Shown: positions 23,864 to 32,900 of the stretch, piece by piece
How positions within the stretch are numbered: position 1 is the first letter of the stretch
How the letters are laid out: the number at the start of each line of letters is the position of its first letter
DNA from: Jeotgalibacillus campisalis
Lineage (GTDB): Bacteria; Bacillota; Bacilli; Bacillales; Jeotgalibacillaceae
Direction: 5' to 3'
Assembly: GCF_000829515.1 (NCBI RefSeq)
Contig: NZ_JXRR01000014.1
Location: 310,001-374,000, forward strand
DNA: 64,000 nt
Made by a program: the position numbers and the translations under genes
Notes under the pieces: generated by a model
The model's input: only the letters and a program-made list of their open reading frames with translations
Database searches by the model: none
Told to the model about the DNA's origin: nothing

Positions 23864-25908
23864 TCGGAAAAAGATTAAACGGTCGTTATAAAATTCTTCG
23901 ATCCATCGGCGGCGGCGGGATGGCAAATGTTTACCTTGCCCGCGACATGATCCTTGAGAGAGATGTTGCGGTGAAAGTACTTCGTCTGGATTATGTAAAT
24001 GAAACCGATTCGATGAAAAGGTTTCAGCGGGAAGCACAATCAGCCACAAGTTTAACCCATTCAAATATTGTGAGCATGTATGATGTTGGAGACGAGGATG
24101 ATCAGTATTATCTGGTTATGGAGTATGTTGAGGGCATGACATTAAAAGAATACATTCAGCATCACTCACCTGTGCCAATGAAAGATGCTATTAAAATTAT
24201 GTCCCAGCTAACATCTGCGATTTCTCATGCACATCATAATGGCATTATTCACAGAGATATAAAACCTCAGAATATTCTCGTAGATAACAATGGCGATATC
24301 AAGATCACCGACTTTGGCATTGCTATGGCTCTGAGTGCAACTTCAATCACTCAAACAAATTCTGTCATGGGGACTGTCCATTATCTTTCGCCCGAGCAGG
24401 CAAGAGGCGGAATTGCGACAAAAAAATCAGATATTTATTCTTTAGGAATTGTGATGTTCGAGCTTATAACAGGCCGACTGCCTTTTGAAGGCGAATCAGC
24501 TGTTTCTATTGCTTTAAAACATTTGCAATCTGATATTCCACCGCCATCAAAATTAACACCTAATTTACCTCAGAGTGTTGAAAATGTTATTTTAAAATCG
24601 ACGACGAAAGATTCCTTCTATCGATATGCCACAGTGGATGAGATGCATGAGGATTTAAAATCTGTCCTCGATGAAGATCGTTTTAAAGAGCCAAAGTTCA
24701 TGGTTGAACCTGACAACGATGCAACTAGAGCCATCCCAATAATACGAAATGAGCGGTCATTTACACAAAATGAAGACACAAAGGTACACAAAGATTCATC
24801 CAAATCAAAAATACAGCCAAAAACCGAACAGCCCTTTTTAAAGAAAAAGAAAAAAAGAAAAAAATGGCCATGGATTCTTTTGCTTGTCATACTTCTTCTT
24901 TCTGCAGGTACAGCCGCAATGGCAGCACTTGGTGTCTTTGGTCCAGCCCGGGTAGAGGTTCCGAATATTGTAGGCGAATCGTTAAATGAAGGTGAAGAAA
25001 TTCTTGAAGAAGCAGGTCTCCGTCTTGGTGAAATTGAATATCAGCCAAGTGAGGAGATCCCTGCGGATGAAATCATTAGAAGCTCGCCTAAGGCAACACG
25101 TACTGTGGAGGAAGGCGAAGAGATTAATGTAACAATCAGCAGCGGGAAAATGGAAGTAGAAATGGATGATTATACAGGTAAAATCTATGAGGATATTCGG
25201 GAATCAATCGAGGAAATGGATTTTGAAGAAATCATATTTGAGGAAGAATATGACTCTTCTCCAAAAGGAACGATAATTGATCAAAATCCAGGAGAAGGGA
25301 ACAGAATGATACCGAGTGAAACGGAACTGCAACTGACCATCAGCTTAGGGGAAGAAACAGCGGTAGTCGAGAATTTAATTGGTAAATCTCCTCAGGAAGT
25401 AGACGAATTTGAATCTCGCACCGGCTTGGTTGTCAACACAACTAGGGAAGAATATTCATCTGAGCAGGCAGAAGGAGCCGTCATATCACAAGATCCATCC
25501 GAAGGGACCTCTCTTCCTGTAGGGAGTTCAATTAATGTAGTGGTCTCCTTAGGAGAAGAACCGCTGCCTCCAAAAGAAATTTTTGTTCCATTAACAATTG
25601 AATACGAAGCTGTTGAGGAATCGGAAGAACCGGAAGAACCCGATCCTGAAGAAGGCGAAGAGCCCGATCCTGAAGAAGGTGAAGATCCGCCGGAAGTTCC
25701 AGGAGAACCTGAGCCCCAAACGATAAGAATATTTGTAAAAGATTCAAATAATGACATTGATGAGCCTCTGGAAGAATTTACAATTACAGAAACCGTAGAA
25801 AGAAGTATTGAATTGATGATAGAACCAGGGGGCACTGGTGCCTACCGAGTCGAGCGAGACGGTGAGACGATTATTGAAAAAGAAATACCATATGATACAA
25901 ACGAATAA
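23860..25908 (+). CDS. prkC: PASTA-domain Ser/Thr protein kinase PrkC
   Basis: 682 residues. The cytosolic kinase domain (about 10-270) has GGGGMANVYLARD, the lysine in VAVKVLRL, HRDIKPQN (about 132-139) and the DFG loop. A basic stretch of lysines (about 325-335) precedes one membrane helix (about 336-358). Outside lie three PASTA repeats starting near 366, 430 and 500, which sense muropeptides or lipid II in the family. In B. subtilis PrkC responds to peptidoglycan in dormancy exit. After PASTA 3 there is an acidic Glu/Pro/Asp tandem repeat (about 585-615) and a small C-terminal domain. It pairs with prpC. Confidence 0.96.
   Translation: MIGKRLNGRYKILRSIGGGGMANVYLARDMILERDVAVKVLRLDYVNETDSMKRFQREAQSATSLTHSNIVSMYDVGDEDDQYYLVMEYVEGMTLKEYIQHHSPVPMKDAIKIMSQLTSAISHAHHNGIIHRDIKPQNILVDNNGDIKITDFGIAMALSATSITQTNSVMGTVHYLSPEQARGGIATKKSDIYSLGIVMFELITGRLPFEGESAVSIALKHLQSDIPPPSKLTPNLPQSVENVILKSTTKDSFYRYATVDEMHEDLKSVLDEDRFKEPKFMVEPDNDATRAIPIIRNERSFTQNEDTKVHKDSSKSKIQPKTEQPFLKKKKKRKKWPWILLLVILLLSAGTAAMAALGVFGPARVEVPNIVGESLNEGEEILEEAGLRLGEIEYQPSEEIPADEIIRSSPKATRTVEEGEEINVTISSGKMEVEMDDYTGKIYEDIRESIEEMDFEEIIFEEEYDSSPKGTIIDQNPGEGNRMIPSETELQLTISLGEETAVVENLIGKSPQEVDEFESRTGLVVNTTREEYSSEQAEGAVISQDPSEGTSLPVGSSINVVVSLGEEPLPPKEIFVPLTIEYEAVEESEEPEEPDPEEGEEPDPEEGEDPPEVPGEPEPQTIRIFVKDSNNDIDEPLEEFTITETVERSIELMIEPGGTGAYRVERDGETIIEKEIPYDTNE
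25633..25692 (+). repeat. 24-base tandem repeat coding an acidic linker in prkC
   Basis: Two adjacent 24-base units (25633-25656 and 25657-25680) differ at only a few positions, and a partial third unit follows. Each encodes EEPDPEEG. It forms part of a strongly acidic, proline-rich extracellular linker between the third PASTA repeat and the C-terminal domain of PrkC. Confidence 0.85.
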
Positions 25909-25928
25909 ATCATACAAGGAGAGATCGA

Positions 25929-26810
25929 ATGCCAAGTGGGAAAATCATGAAAGCTTTAAGTGGCTTTTATTATGTTAAAGACGAGAGCAGGATCATCCAA
26001 TGCAGGGGAAGAGGGGTATTTCGCAACCAGGGAATCACTCCATTGGTAGGAGATCAAGTTCGTTATCAAGCGGAGAATGATCAAGAGGGTTATGTTCTTG
26101 AAATCGAAGACCGAAAAAATGAACTTGTTCGTCCGCCTATCGCCAACGTAGACCAGGCAGTTTTAGTTTTTTCTGCAATCGAGCCCAATTTCAGTACTTC
26201 ATTATTGGACCGCTTTTTAGTCCTAGTTGAAAGTCATCAGATAACGCCTGTAATCTGCATTTCAAAAATGGATCTCTTAACTGAGGAGCAAACAGTAAAA
26301 ATTGAACAATATGCTAAAGATTATGAGGATATTGGGTACACTGTTTTACGCTCGTCCGCTAAATGGGAAGATGGTCTTGACACTCTTATTCCTTACCTTG
26401 AAGGGAAAATATCTGTTTTTGCCGGACAGTCAGGAGTAGGGAAATCATCTATCTTAAATGCGTTAAGACCCGACCTTGACATAAAAACAGATCAAATATC
26501 TTCTTCTCTTGGCAGGGGGAAACATACGACAAGACATGTGGAACTTCTTGCTATAGGATCAGGTCTTGTTGCAGATACACCTGGATTTAGTGCTTTGGAG
26601 TTCAGTGAACTGGAGCTTGAAGAATTACCTTTCTGCTTACCTGAAATTGCACATTTTGGAGAGCAGTGCAAATTCCGAGCTTGTCTTCATATTAATGAAC
26701 CTAAGTGTGCTGTAAAGGCTGCAGTAGAAGATAAGAAAATTCCGAGCTATCGATATAAGGATTATCAGCAGTTTCACGAGGAAATAAAAACAAGAAAGCC
26801 GAGGTATTAA
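25929..26810 (+). CDS. rsgA: Small ribosomal subunit biogenesis GTPase RsgA
   Basis: 293 residues (B. subtilis CpgA/YloQ 298). Circularly permuted GTPase that checks late 30S assembly; B. subtilis CpgA is a substrate of PrkC. There is an N-terminal OB-fold, then G4 (SKMDL) before G1 (GQSGVGKSS, about 165) and G3 (DTPGFS), then a C-terminal zinc-binding domain with [10 protein letters not shown] and HINEPKC. Twenty bases after prkC, and one base before rpe. Confidence 0.95.
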   Translation: MPSGKIMKALSGFYYVKDESRIIQCRGRGVFRNQGITPLVGDQVRYQAENDQEGYVLEIEDRKNELVRPPIANVDQAVLVFSAIEPNFSTSLLDRFLVLVESHQITPVICISKMDLLTEEQTVKIEQYAKDYEDIGYTVLRSSAKWEDGLDTLIPYLEGKISVFAGQSGVGKSSILNALRPDLDIKTDQISSSLGRGKHTTRHVELLAIGSGLVADTPGFSALEFSELELEELPFCLPEIAHFGEQCKFRACLHINEPKCAVKAAVEDKKIPSYRYKDYQQFHEEIKTRKPRY

Positions 26811-26811
26811 A

Positions 26812-27468
26812 ATGGTAAAAATCGCACCATCTATTTTGTCAGCTGATTTTTCTAAGCTGGGAGAAGAAATAAAGGAAGTGGAAAAAGGAGGAGCAGATTG
26901 GATTCATATCGACGTAATGGATGGACAATTTGTTCCAAATATCACCATGGGTTCTCTAGTTGTTAATGCAATTAGACCGGTGACTTCAATGATTTTGGAT
27001 GTGCACTTAATGATTGTTCAGCCTGAGAATTATATTGAGCAATTTGCCAATGCAGGTGCAGACTACATTTCAGTTCATGCAGAAGCTACGAATCATCTTC
27101 ACAGAACGATTCAGCTCATTAAAGCAAAAGGGGTGAAAGCGGGTGCGGTTATAAATCCCCACACACCAATTGAAGCGATTAAACATGTACTAGGGGATCT
27201 TGATCTTGTTCTTGTCATGACTGTAAATCCAGGTTTTGGAGGACAAAGCTTCATCCCTTCTATGGCAGGTAAAATAAATGAGCTCGCTAAACTTAAAAAA
27301 GAAGCAGGTTTCAACTATTTAATTCAAGTAGACGGCGGTGTTAATACAGAAACGATTAAACAATGTGTAGACGCAGGAGCTGAAGTGATGGTAGCAGGAT
27401 CTGCGGTGTTTGGAGAAAGAGATCGGAATTTAGCCATAGGGTTGTTAAAAAAAGCTGCTCAACAGTAA
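26812..27468 (+). CDS. rpe: Ribulose-phosphate 3-epimerase
   Basis: 218 residues; interconverts ribulose-5-phosphate and xylulose-5-phosphate in the pentose phosphate pathway. TIM barrel motifs are present: [37 protein letters not shown] and VDGGVN, including the metal-binding His and Asp residues. Last gene of the yicC–rpe run. Confidence 0.96.
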   Translation: MVKIAPSILSADFSKLGEEIKEVEKGGADWIHIDVMDGQFVPNITMGSLVVNAIRPVTSMILDVHLMIVQPENYIEQFANAGADYISVHAEATNHLHRTIQLIKAKGVKAGAVINPHTPIEAIKHVLGDLDLVLVMTVNPGFGGQSFIPSMAGKINELAKLKKEAGFNYLIQVDGGVNTETIKQCVDAGAEVMVAGSAVFGERDRNLAIGLLKKAAQQ

Positions 27469-27524
27469 ATAAAAGTTGAGACTGAATCAGAACTATGAAA
27501 GATGTTTAAAATGAGTATTTATTT

Positions 27525-27636
27525 TCGCAGCGGAAAGCGGCGACTCCCTGCAGGATATGACAGCAAGCTGAGACCAAAGCCTGAGGAGGGCTCAAGCAGC
27601 CGTCCCTGTGGAAAGCGTCCGCCTGAAGCGAAGTGA
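27525..27636. repeat. Dispersed Bacillaceae intergenic repeat element
   Basis: A GC-richer block of about 110 bases stands out in the AT-rich gap between rpe and thiN. It carries GGAAAGCG at both ends (27532-27539 and 27610-27617), GACTCCCTGCAGGA near the left end, and GAGGAGGGCTCA in the middle. From memory this layout matches a repeat found many times between genes in Bacillaceae genomes. It has no open frame of note. Function and copy number are not known from this window. Confidence 0.65.
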
Positions 27637-27645
27637 ACCAATCAA

Positions 27646-27682
27646 AGAGCTTGAGACACACATTTGTCCCAGGCTCTTTTTG
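27646..27682 (+). terminator. Terminator after the repeat element, upstream of thiN
   Basis: AGAGCTTGAGACA pairs imperfectly with TGTCCCAGGCTCT around a short loop, followed by five Ts. It probably ends the yicC–rpe transcripts. Confidence 0.7.
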
Positions 27683-27746
27683 TTTACATAATAAAAATTA
27701 TAAACATATAGCATTGAACTGCATCATATAGATTGAAGGTGAGAAC

Positions 27747-28391
27747 ATGATTTATTTAGTTGGTGGCGCACCAATCAATCATCAATGGCTGCTAGAGCTT
27801 GGACAAAAGGAAGCCAGGTGGATTGGAGTAGATAGGGGAACAAAAAAACTGATTGAGGCAGGGTTTTCTGTAGAACGAGCTTTTGGAGATTTTGATTCCG
27901 TAACAAAGGAGGAATTCAATCACATCATCTCACATGTTCGTAAATTGGAAGTGGCAGAGCCAGAGAAAAACGAAACAGATTTGGAGATGGCCTTAAAATG
28001 GGCTCTATCTGAATCTCAGCCCATCAGGTTAATAGGCGCAACCGGCGGGAGACTTGATCATTTTATGGGGAATCTTCAGCTGCTTACTTCGCCGCTTGTC
28101 CTCAAACATACGCACTCTGTTGAAATTCTGGACGAGCAAAATCGAATCAGTCTTTTAAAAAGTGGTGATTTTAAAGTAGAAAATGATCCGGACTATCGCT
28201 ATCTTTCCTTTATTCCCATTACTCCAGAAGTAAAAAAATTCACCATCGCGGGTGTAAAGTATCCGTTGACCGATCACGATTTAAAAATGGGGACGACCCT
28301 TACGATCAGTAACGAATTTATTGCCTCTCATGCGTCTATTTCGTTTCAATCTGGCATAATTATGATGGTAAGAAGCAAGGACAACACTTGA
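27747..28391 (+). CDS. thiN: Thiamine pyrophosphokinase
   Basis: 214 residues (B. subtilis ThiN/YloS 214). It transfers pyrophosphate from ATP to thiamine. The motifs WIGVDRGT, AFGDFDS, KNETDLEMAL and IGATGGRLDHFMGN are typical of the TPK catalytic domain, and a beta-rich thiamine-binding domain follows. GAAGGTGAG precedes the ATG. No TPP riboswitch is visible upstream. It lies just ahead of spoVM, as in B. subtilis. Confidence 0.94.
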   Translation: MIYLVGGAPINHQWLLELGQKEARWIGVDRGTKKLIEAGFSVERAFGDFDSVTKEEFNHIISHVRKLEVAEPEKNETDLEMALKWALSESQPIRLIGATGGRLDHFMGNLQLLTSPLVLKHTHSVEILDEQNRISLLKSGDFKVENDPDYRYLSFIPITPEVKKFTIAGVKYPLTDHDLKMGTTLTISNEFIASHASISFQSGIIMMVRSKDNT

Positions 28392-28418
28392 TGCTTTATC
28401 GGAATGGAGGAGATCCAC

Positions 28419-28502
28419 TTGCGATTTTACAGTATAAAACTTCCCAGAGTGCTTGGTGGAATTGTAAAAGCAATGCTTGGGGCTTTTAAAAAGCAAGCAT
28501 AA
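28419..28502 (+). CDS. spoVM: Stage V sporulation protein SpoVM (27-residue coat-anchoring peptide)
   Basis: A short frame of 27 codons whose product, MRFYSIKLPRVLGGIVKAML plus seven residues, closely matches the 26-residue SpoVM of B. subtilis. SpoVM is an amphipathic helix that recognises the curved forespore membrane and anchors the coat base protein SpoIVA. Pro9, required for this role in B. subtilis, is conserved. The start is TTG with GGAGG (28406-28410) eight bases upstream. It lies between thiN and rpmB as in B. subtilis. Its presence indicates an endospore former. Confidence 0.95.
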   Translation: MRFYSIKLPRVLGGIVKAMLGAFKKQA

Positions 28503-28506
28503 ACAA

Positions 28507-28547
28507 AATAAGAAGGGGAGCTGACTAGTTCAGCTCCCCTTCTTATT
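28507..28547. terminator. Two-way terminator between spoVM and rpmB
   Basis: A perfect 18-bp stem (28507-28524 with 28530-28547) with a five-base loop, GC-rich at the core and A/T-rich at both ends, so it can act on both strands. It separates convergent genes. Confidence 0.92.
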
Positions 28548-28562
28548 ATGATCATTTCAATA

Positions 28563-28751
28563 TTATACGCGTTCTACTTTACCGGATTTCAATGCTCGTG
28601 CAGAAACCCATACGCGTTTAGGCTTACCGTCAACAAGAATACGAACTTTTTGAAGGTTAGCGCCCCATGTACGCTTGTTAGCGTTCATAGCGTGGGAGCG
28701 AGCGTTGCCCGAACGAGTCTTACGACCAGTAACAACACACTGTTTCGCCAT
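28563..28751 (-). CDS. rpmB: 50S ribosomal protein L28
   Basis: 62 residues. Almost identical in pattern to B. subtilis L28, with [19 protein letters not shown] and [14 protein letters not shown]. Only one cysteine is present, so this is the form without zinc-binding CXXC pairs. The Shine-Dalgarno GAGGAGGGG lies upstream of the ATG on the minus strand. It is transcribed alone, away from yloU. Confidence 0.97.
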   Translation of the reverse strand: MAKQCVVTGRKTRSGNARSHAMNANKRTWGANLQKVRILVDGKPKRVWVSARALKSGKVERV

Positions 28752-29126
28752 TTAATTCCCCTCCTCACAAATGAAGCTGAAAACATCTGTTTCAATCTTT
28801 CACTTAGTCAATCACACCTTAATTAATTTACCACACCTAAATTTATTATGCAATAAAAATAAAGTATACTATCAAGTTTTTTTCCTTTACATATTAAGTA
28901 CAGAAAAAGACTATAAAATAATCATTCATTAGATAATATAATTTTATTATGTAAACTAATAAAGCTGATTAATAGAATCGACTGAATGATTGAGCGTTTA
29001 TTTGAAAAGAAAATGAAACAAAAAAACGTTAAGTAAGGAATGGTCTTTACCAGTTTTGCTTTTAAATCAAGGGATTGTATAGTAAAATGTCTTTAGCCAA
29101 GACAGTATCCAAAGGGGGAGCAAGAT
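28752..29126. other. AT-rich gap between divergent rpmB and yloU
   Basis: 375 bases without a supported gene. On the plus strand a likely sigma-A promoter for yloU ends it (29056-29083). On the minus strand a TATACT (28863-28868 as its complement) could be a -10 for rpmB, but no good -35 accompanies it. The rest is AT-rich with no clear hairpin or repeat. Confidence 0.6.
29056..29083 (+). promoter_or_regulatory. Promoter of yloU–fakA
   Basis: TTGCTT (29056-29061) and TATAGT (29078-29083) are 16 bases apart, and the -10 ends 43 bases ahead of the yloU start. Confidence 0.6.
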
Positions 29127-29489
29127 ATGTCTATTGAATTAACAACAAAGTTTGGACAAATTGATATCTCAAACGAAGTCATTGCAATGGTTGCCGGTGG
29201 AGCAGCAATTGAATGCTTCGGGATAGTAGGCATGGCGTCCAAGCATCAGATAAGAGACGGTCTGACAGATATCTTGCGTCGTGAAAATTTTACGCGTGGC
29301 GTAATTGTGCGTCAGGAAAACGATAAGGTCTACATTGATATGTACATTGTTGTCAGCTATGGCACCAAAATTTCAGAAGTCGCTCACAATGTACAATCGA
29401 CTGTTAAATACACATTGGACAAAACTGTTGGCCTTTCTGTTGAGTCCGTCAATATATACGTTCAGGGAGTTCGTGTAACGAACCCGTAA
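29127..29489 (+). CDS. yloU: Asp23/Gls24 family envelope stress protein YloU
   Basis: 120 residues, DUF322. Members such as staphylococcal Asp23 are abundant envelope- or membrane-associated proteins linked to alkaline and cell-wall stress; the molecular role is unclear. The family segment GQIDISNEVIAMVAGGAAIECFGIVGM is recognisable at residues 8-34. It is co-transcribed with fakA, an arrangement kept widely in Firmicutes. Confidence 0.9.
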   Translation: MSIELTTKFGQIDISNEVIAMVAGGAAIECFGIVGMASKHQIRDGLTDILRRENFTRGVIVRQENDKVYIDMYIVVSYGTKISEVAHNVQSTVKYTLDKTVGLSVESVNIYVQGVRVTNP

Positions 29490-29505
29490 TGAGGAGGAAA
29501 GCTTT

Positions 29506-31179
29506 GTGGTTATTAACGAGTTAAATGGCAGGCAGTTTGCCGAAATGATTTTTCAGGGAGCAATAAATTTGTCCAATAATGCAGACACAGTGGATGCATT
29601 AAATGTGTTTCCCGTACCAGATGGAGATACCGGTACAAATATGAACTTATCTATGACTTCGGGTTCAAAAGAAGTCCAGGCAAATGTTTCAGACCATCTG
29701 GGAAAAGTATCTTCAGCTCTTTCTAAAGGCTTGCTGATGGGAGCACGTGGAAATTCTGGTGTGATTCTGTCACAGCTTTTTAGAGGATTCGGTAAAACTG
29801 TTGAAAGCAAAAGCGTTTTAAGCACGGTTGAATTTGCCCAGGCATTAGATGATGGAGTTGGATCTGCTTATAAGGCTGTCATGAAACCGGTTGAAGGCAC
29901 CATTTTAACTGTTGCAAAAGATGCGGCAAAAAAAGCGGTTCAGGCAGCTAAAAATGAGGATGATTTCGTAGCTTTAATGGAAGAAATCGTCAAAGAAGCA
30001 AAAGCTTCACTAAAGCGCACTCCGGATCTTTTGCCTGTTTTAAAAGAGGTTGGAGTAGTAGACAGCGGCGGGCAGGGGCTTGTCCACGTCTATGAAGGCT
30101 TCTTAGCGGAACTTAAGGGTGAAAAAATTGATGACGCTCCTGTTGCTCTTTCAATGGACGAGCTTGTAGGCGCTGAGCATCATATTGGCGTACAGGGCTT
30201 TATGAATACAGAAGATATAGAATTTGGCTATTGTACTGAGTTCATGGTAAAGCTTGAAGAAGAAAAAACGTCTAAACATCCCTTCGATGAAACAAGATTC
30301 AGAAATGAATTGAGTGAGCTTGGTGATTCATTGCTCGTAATCTCAGATGATGAAATGGCGAAGGTGCACATTCATACAGAGGAGCCTGGAACAGCACTTG
30401 CTTACGGCCAGCGTTACGGCAGCTTAATTAAAATGAAAATTGAAAATATGCGTGAGCAGCACACTGAACTTGTAGGGTCTGATTATAGAGTTCCCGATAA
30501 AAATGCCGTTCCTGCTGAAAAGAAACCTTATGCGATCATTACGGTTTCTATGGGTGAAGGGATTGCTGAACTATTCAAGAGCATCGGTGCAACGAATGTA
30601 ATTGAAGGCGGACAGACAATGAATCCAAGCACAGAGGATATTGTCAAAGCAATTGAGGAAGCAAATGCTGAAAAAGTCATTATCTTACCTAATAACAAAA
30701 ATATAATTATGGCTGCTGAACAGGCAGCTGAGGTTGTTGAAATGGAAGCGGTAGTAGTGCCGTCTAAGACGGTTCCTCAGGGAATGACAGCTATTTTGGC
30801 TTTCAACCCAACAGCGGAAATCGACGACAACTTTGCAGGAATGAAAGAGGCATTAAATCATGTGAAGACAGGTCAAGTCACATTTGCTGTGCGCGATACA
30901 TCCATAGACGGCATCACTATTCAAAAAGATGATCATATGGGTATTGCAGAAGGGAAGATTGTAGTTAGTGATAAGAGCAGATTGAATTCTGCTAAAAAAC
31001 TCCTCGCACAAATGATTGATGAAGAGGCTGAAATTCTTACCATTTTGCATGGTGAAGATGCTGGTGAAGATGAAGTAAACGACATTAAAGCGTTTATTGA
31101 GAGTGAATATGCTGAGCTGGAAATTGAAATCCATAATGGAAAGCAGCCGCTTTACTCATATATATTTGCGATTGAATAA
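29506..31179 (+). CDS. fakA: Fatty acid kinase ATP-binding subunit FakA (DAK2 domain, YloV)
   Basis: 557 residues. FakA phosphorylates fatty acids bound to FakB proteins, giving acyl-phosphate for PlsX/PlsY. The N-terminal DAK2 (DhaL-like) domain shows VFPVPDGDTGTNM (metal and ATP binding) and MGARGNSGVILSQ; a middle domain and a C-terminal DegV/DAK-like domain with IILPNNKNI follow. The start is GTG 29506 with GAGGAGG upstream. No fakB is in the window. Fatty-acid genes controlled by FapR lie a few kb downstream. Confidence 0.92.
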   Translation: MVINELNGRQFAEMIFQGAINLSNNADTVDALNVFPVPDGDTGTNMNLSMTSGSKEVQANVSDHLGKVSSALSKGLLMGARGNSGVILSQLFRGFGKTVESKSVLSTVEFAQALDDGVGSAYKAVMKPVEGTILTVAKDAAKKAVQAAKNEDDFVALMEEIVKEAKASLKRTPDLLPVLKEVGVVDSGGQGLVHVYEGFLAELKGEKIDDAPVALSMDELVGAEHHIGVQGFMNTEDIEFGYCTEFMVKLEEEKTSKHPFDETRFRNELSELGDSLLVISDDEMAKVHIHTEEPGTALAYGQRYGSLIKMKIENMREQHTELVGSDYRVPDKNAVPAEKKPYAIITVSMGEGIAELFKSIGATNVIEGGQTMNPSTEDIVKAIEEANAEKVIILPNNKNIIMAAEQAAEVVEMEAVVVPSKTVPQGMTAILAFNPTAEIDDNFAGMKEALNHVKTGQVTFAVRDTSIDGITIQKDDHMGIAEGKIVVSDKSRLNSAKKLLAQMIDEEAEILTILHGEDAGEDEVNDIKAFIESEYAELEIEIHNGKQPLYSYIFAIE

Positions 31180-31211
31180 GGAAATGGATTGTAATCATTC
31201 GCTTAAAGAGA

Positions 31212-31250
31212 GAAAATAGAAGGGTACTTACCCTTCTATTTTCTATATGA
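31212..31250 (+). terminator. Probable terminator after fakA
   Basis: A 13-bp perfect inverted repeat (31212-31224 with 31231-31243) has a six-base loop. The right arm is T-rich, but there is no long T-run after it, so termination may be partial. Confidence 0.6.
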
Positions 31251-31290
31251 AGGAAGTAAGTACGAGATGACAGTGAAGGTGTGAACATGC

Positions 31291-31953
31291 ATGAAATACA
31301 AAAGTGTTTTTGATATTATCGGCCCCGTTATGATCGGTCCATCTTCTTCTCACACTGCAGGAGCGGCAAGAATAGGAAAAATGGCCAGAGAACTCTTTGG
31401 CAGAGAACCTGAATGGGCTACGATTTCTTTCTATGGATCATTTGCTAAAACATTCAGAGGCCACGGTACAGATGTAGCAATGATCGGCGGGATCATGAAT
31501 TTTGAAACCGACGATGAAAGAATTATTAATGCATTTGATCATGCTAAAAAGAAAAAAATCCGTATAAAAATTCGTGAAGAAGAAGCGGTAACGGATCATC
31601 CGAATACGGCCAGAATCTTACTTGGCGATAAAAACGGCGAAATGGAACTTGTCGGCATTTCCATTGGCGGAGGTAAGATAGAGATCATTGAACTAAATGG
31701 ATTTGAACTTAAATTAACAGGTCATCACCCTGCGATTCTGGTTGTTCATGACGATCGGTTCGGTGCAATCGCTGCTGTTTCTAATCTGCTGGCAAGCCAC
31801 AGAATAAACATTGGCCATATGGATGTTTCCCGAAAAGACGTAGGGCAGATGGCTTTAATGACGATAGAAGTTGACCAAAACGTAAATGAGGAAGTCATAG
31901 AAGGACTAAAAAAACTTCCGGAAGTCACTCAAGTAACTAGAATTGTAAATTAA
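31291..31953 (+). CDS. sdaAB: L-serine dehydratase, iron-sulfur-dependent, beta subunit
   Basis: 220 residues, identical in length to B. subtilis SdaAB. With SdaAA it deaminates L-serine to pyruvate. The N-terminal domain starts KYKSVFDIIGPVMIGPSSSHTAGA; the C-terminal ACT domain (about 148-220, AILVVHDDRFGAIAAVSNLLA) probably senses an amino acid. GAAGGTG precedes the ATG. Confidence 0.95.
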   Translation: MKYKSVFDIIGPVMIGPSSSHTAGAARIGKMARELFGREPEWATISFYGSFAKTFRGHGTDVAMIGGIMNFETDDERIINAFDHAKKKKIRIKIREEEAVTDHPNTARILLGDKNGEMELVGISIGGGKIEIIELNGFELKLTGHHPAILVVHDDRFGAIAAVSNLLASHRINIGHMDVSRKDVGQMALMTIEVDQNVNEEVIEGLKKLPEVTQVTRIVN

Positions 31954-32006
31954 AATAGTAATGCGGGGCAATGGCAGCGCTTACGTAAAATAGAAGGTGG
32001 GATAAA

Positions 32007-32894
32007 ATGTTTCGTAATGTTGCAGAACTAGTTGAGTTAGCCGAAACAGGCAACAAAAAAATATCTGATATTATGATTGAACAGGAAATGAAAGTTACAA
32101 ACCGTTCCCGCGAAGACGTTCTTGCTCAAATGGAACGGAATTTAAAGGTCATGGAAGAAGCGGTGGAAAGAGGTTTGCAAGGAGTCAAGTCTCATTCAGG
32201 TTTAACCGGTGGAGATGCTGTTTTGCTGCAAAAGTACATAGCAGGAGGGAAGTCTCTCAGTGGTGATCTGCTCTTAGATGCTGTCAGCAAAGCTGTAGCA
32301 ACAAATGAGGTGAATGCTGCAATGGGAACGATATGCGCAACTCCTACGGCCGGCTCGGCTGGTGTGGTTCCTGGCACCTTATTTGCCGTGCAAAGAAAAC
32401 TGAATCCTACGAGGGAAGAGAAAATCCGTTTTTTGTTTACTTCAGGTGCATTCGGTTTCGTTGTGGCTAATAATGCCTCGATTTCAGGAGCAGCAGGAGG
32501 GTGTCAGGCAGAGGTCGGTTCAGCATCCGGAATGGCAGCTGCAGCTATTGTAGAAATGGCAGGCGGATCACCGTCCCAGTGTGCAGAAGCGATGGCGATC
32601 ACGTTAAAAAATATGCTGGGTCTTGTTTGTGATCCAGTTGCAGGACTTGTAGAAGTACCTTGTGTAAAAAGAAATGCAATGGGTGCTGCGAATGCGATGG
32701 TCGCAGCAGACATGTCCCTTGCTGGAATAACGAGCCGCATCCCATGTGATGAGGTAATTGATGCTATGTATAAAATCGGACAGACAATGCCTGTTGCACT
32801 AAGAGAAACTGCTCAAGGCGGCTTGGCAGCGACCCCGACAGGCCGGGAACTGGAAGCGAAAATATTTGGTTTTGCTCTGGATAAAAAGGAGTAG
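32007..32894 (+). CDS. sdaAA: L-serine dehydratase, iron-sulfur-dependent, alpha subunit
   Basis: 295 residues (B. subtilis 300). Catalytic subunit with a [4Fe-4S] cluster. The likely ligand cysteines are in GAAGGCQAE, GLVCDPVAG and VEVPCVKRN. The serine-binding HSGLTGGDA segment is present near residue 64. It follows sdaAB by 53 bases, as a two-gene unit; recG follows after six bases. Confidence 0.95.
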   Translation: MFRNVAELVELAETGNKKISDIMIEQEMKVTNRSREDVLAQMERNLKVMEEAVERGLQGVKSHSGLTGGDAVLLQKYIAGGKSLSGDLLLDAVSKAVATNEVNAAMGTICATPTAGSAGVVPGTLFAVQRKLNPTREEKIRFLFTSGAFGFVVANNASISGAAGGCQAEVGSASGMAAAAIVEMAGGSPSQCAEAMAITLKNMLGLVCDPVAGLVEVPCVKRNAMGAANAMVAADMSLAGITSRIPCDEVIDAMYKIGQTMPVALRETAQGGLAATPTGRELEAKIFGFALDKKE

Positions 32895-32900
32895 GCTGGT

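Noticed and set aside
25392-25835. Minus-strand frame of 147 codons, Gly/Ser/Pro-rich
   Set aside because: It is the antisense reading of the acidic repeat and PASTA region of prkC; low-complexity composition explains the open frame, and there is no ribosome site.
27683-27712. Possible promoter TTTACA–18–TATAGC ahead of thiN
   Set aside because: The -10 match is poor and the spacing marginal; not strong enough to list as a feature.
27683-27746. TPP riboswitch upstream of thiN
   Set aside because: The stretch between the terminator and thiN is too short and has none of the conserved TPP-riboswitch sequence blocks.
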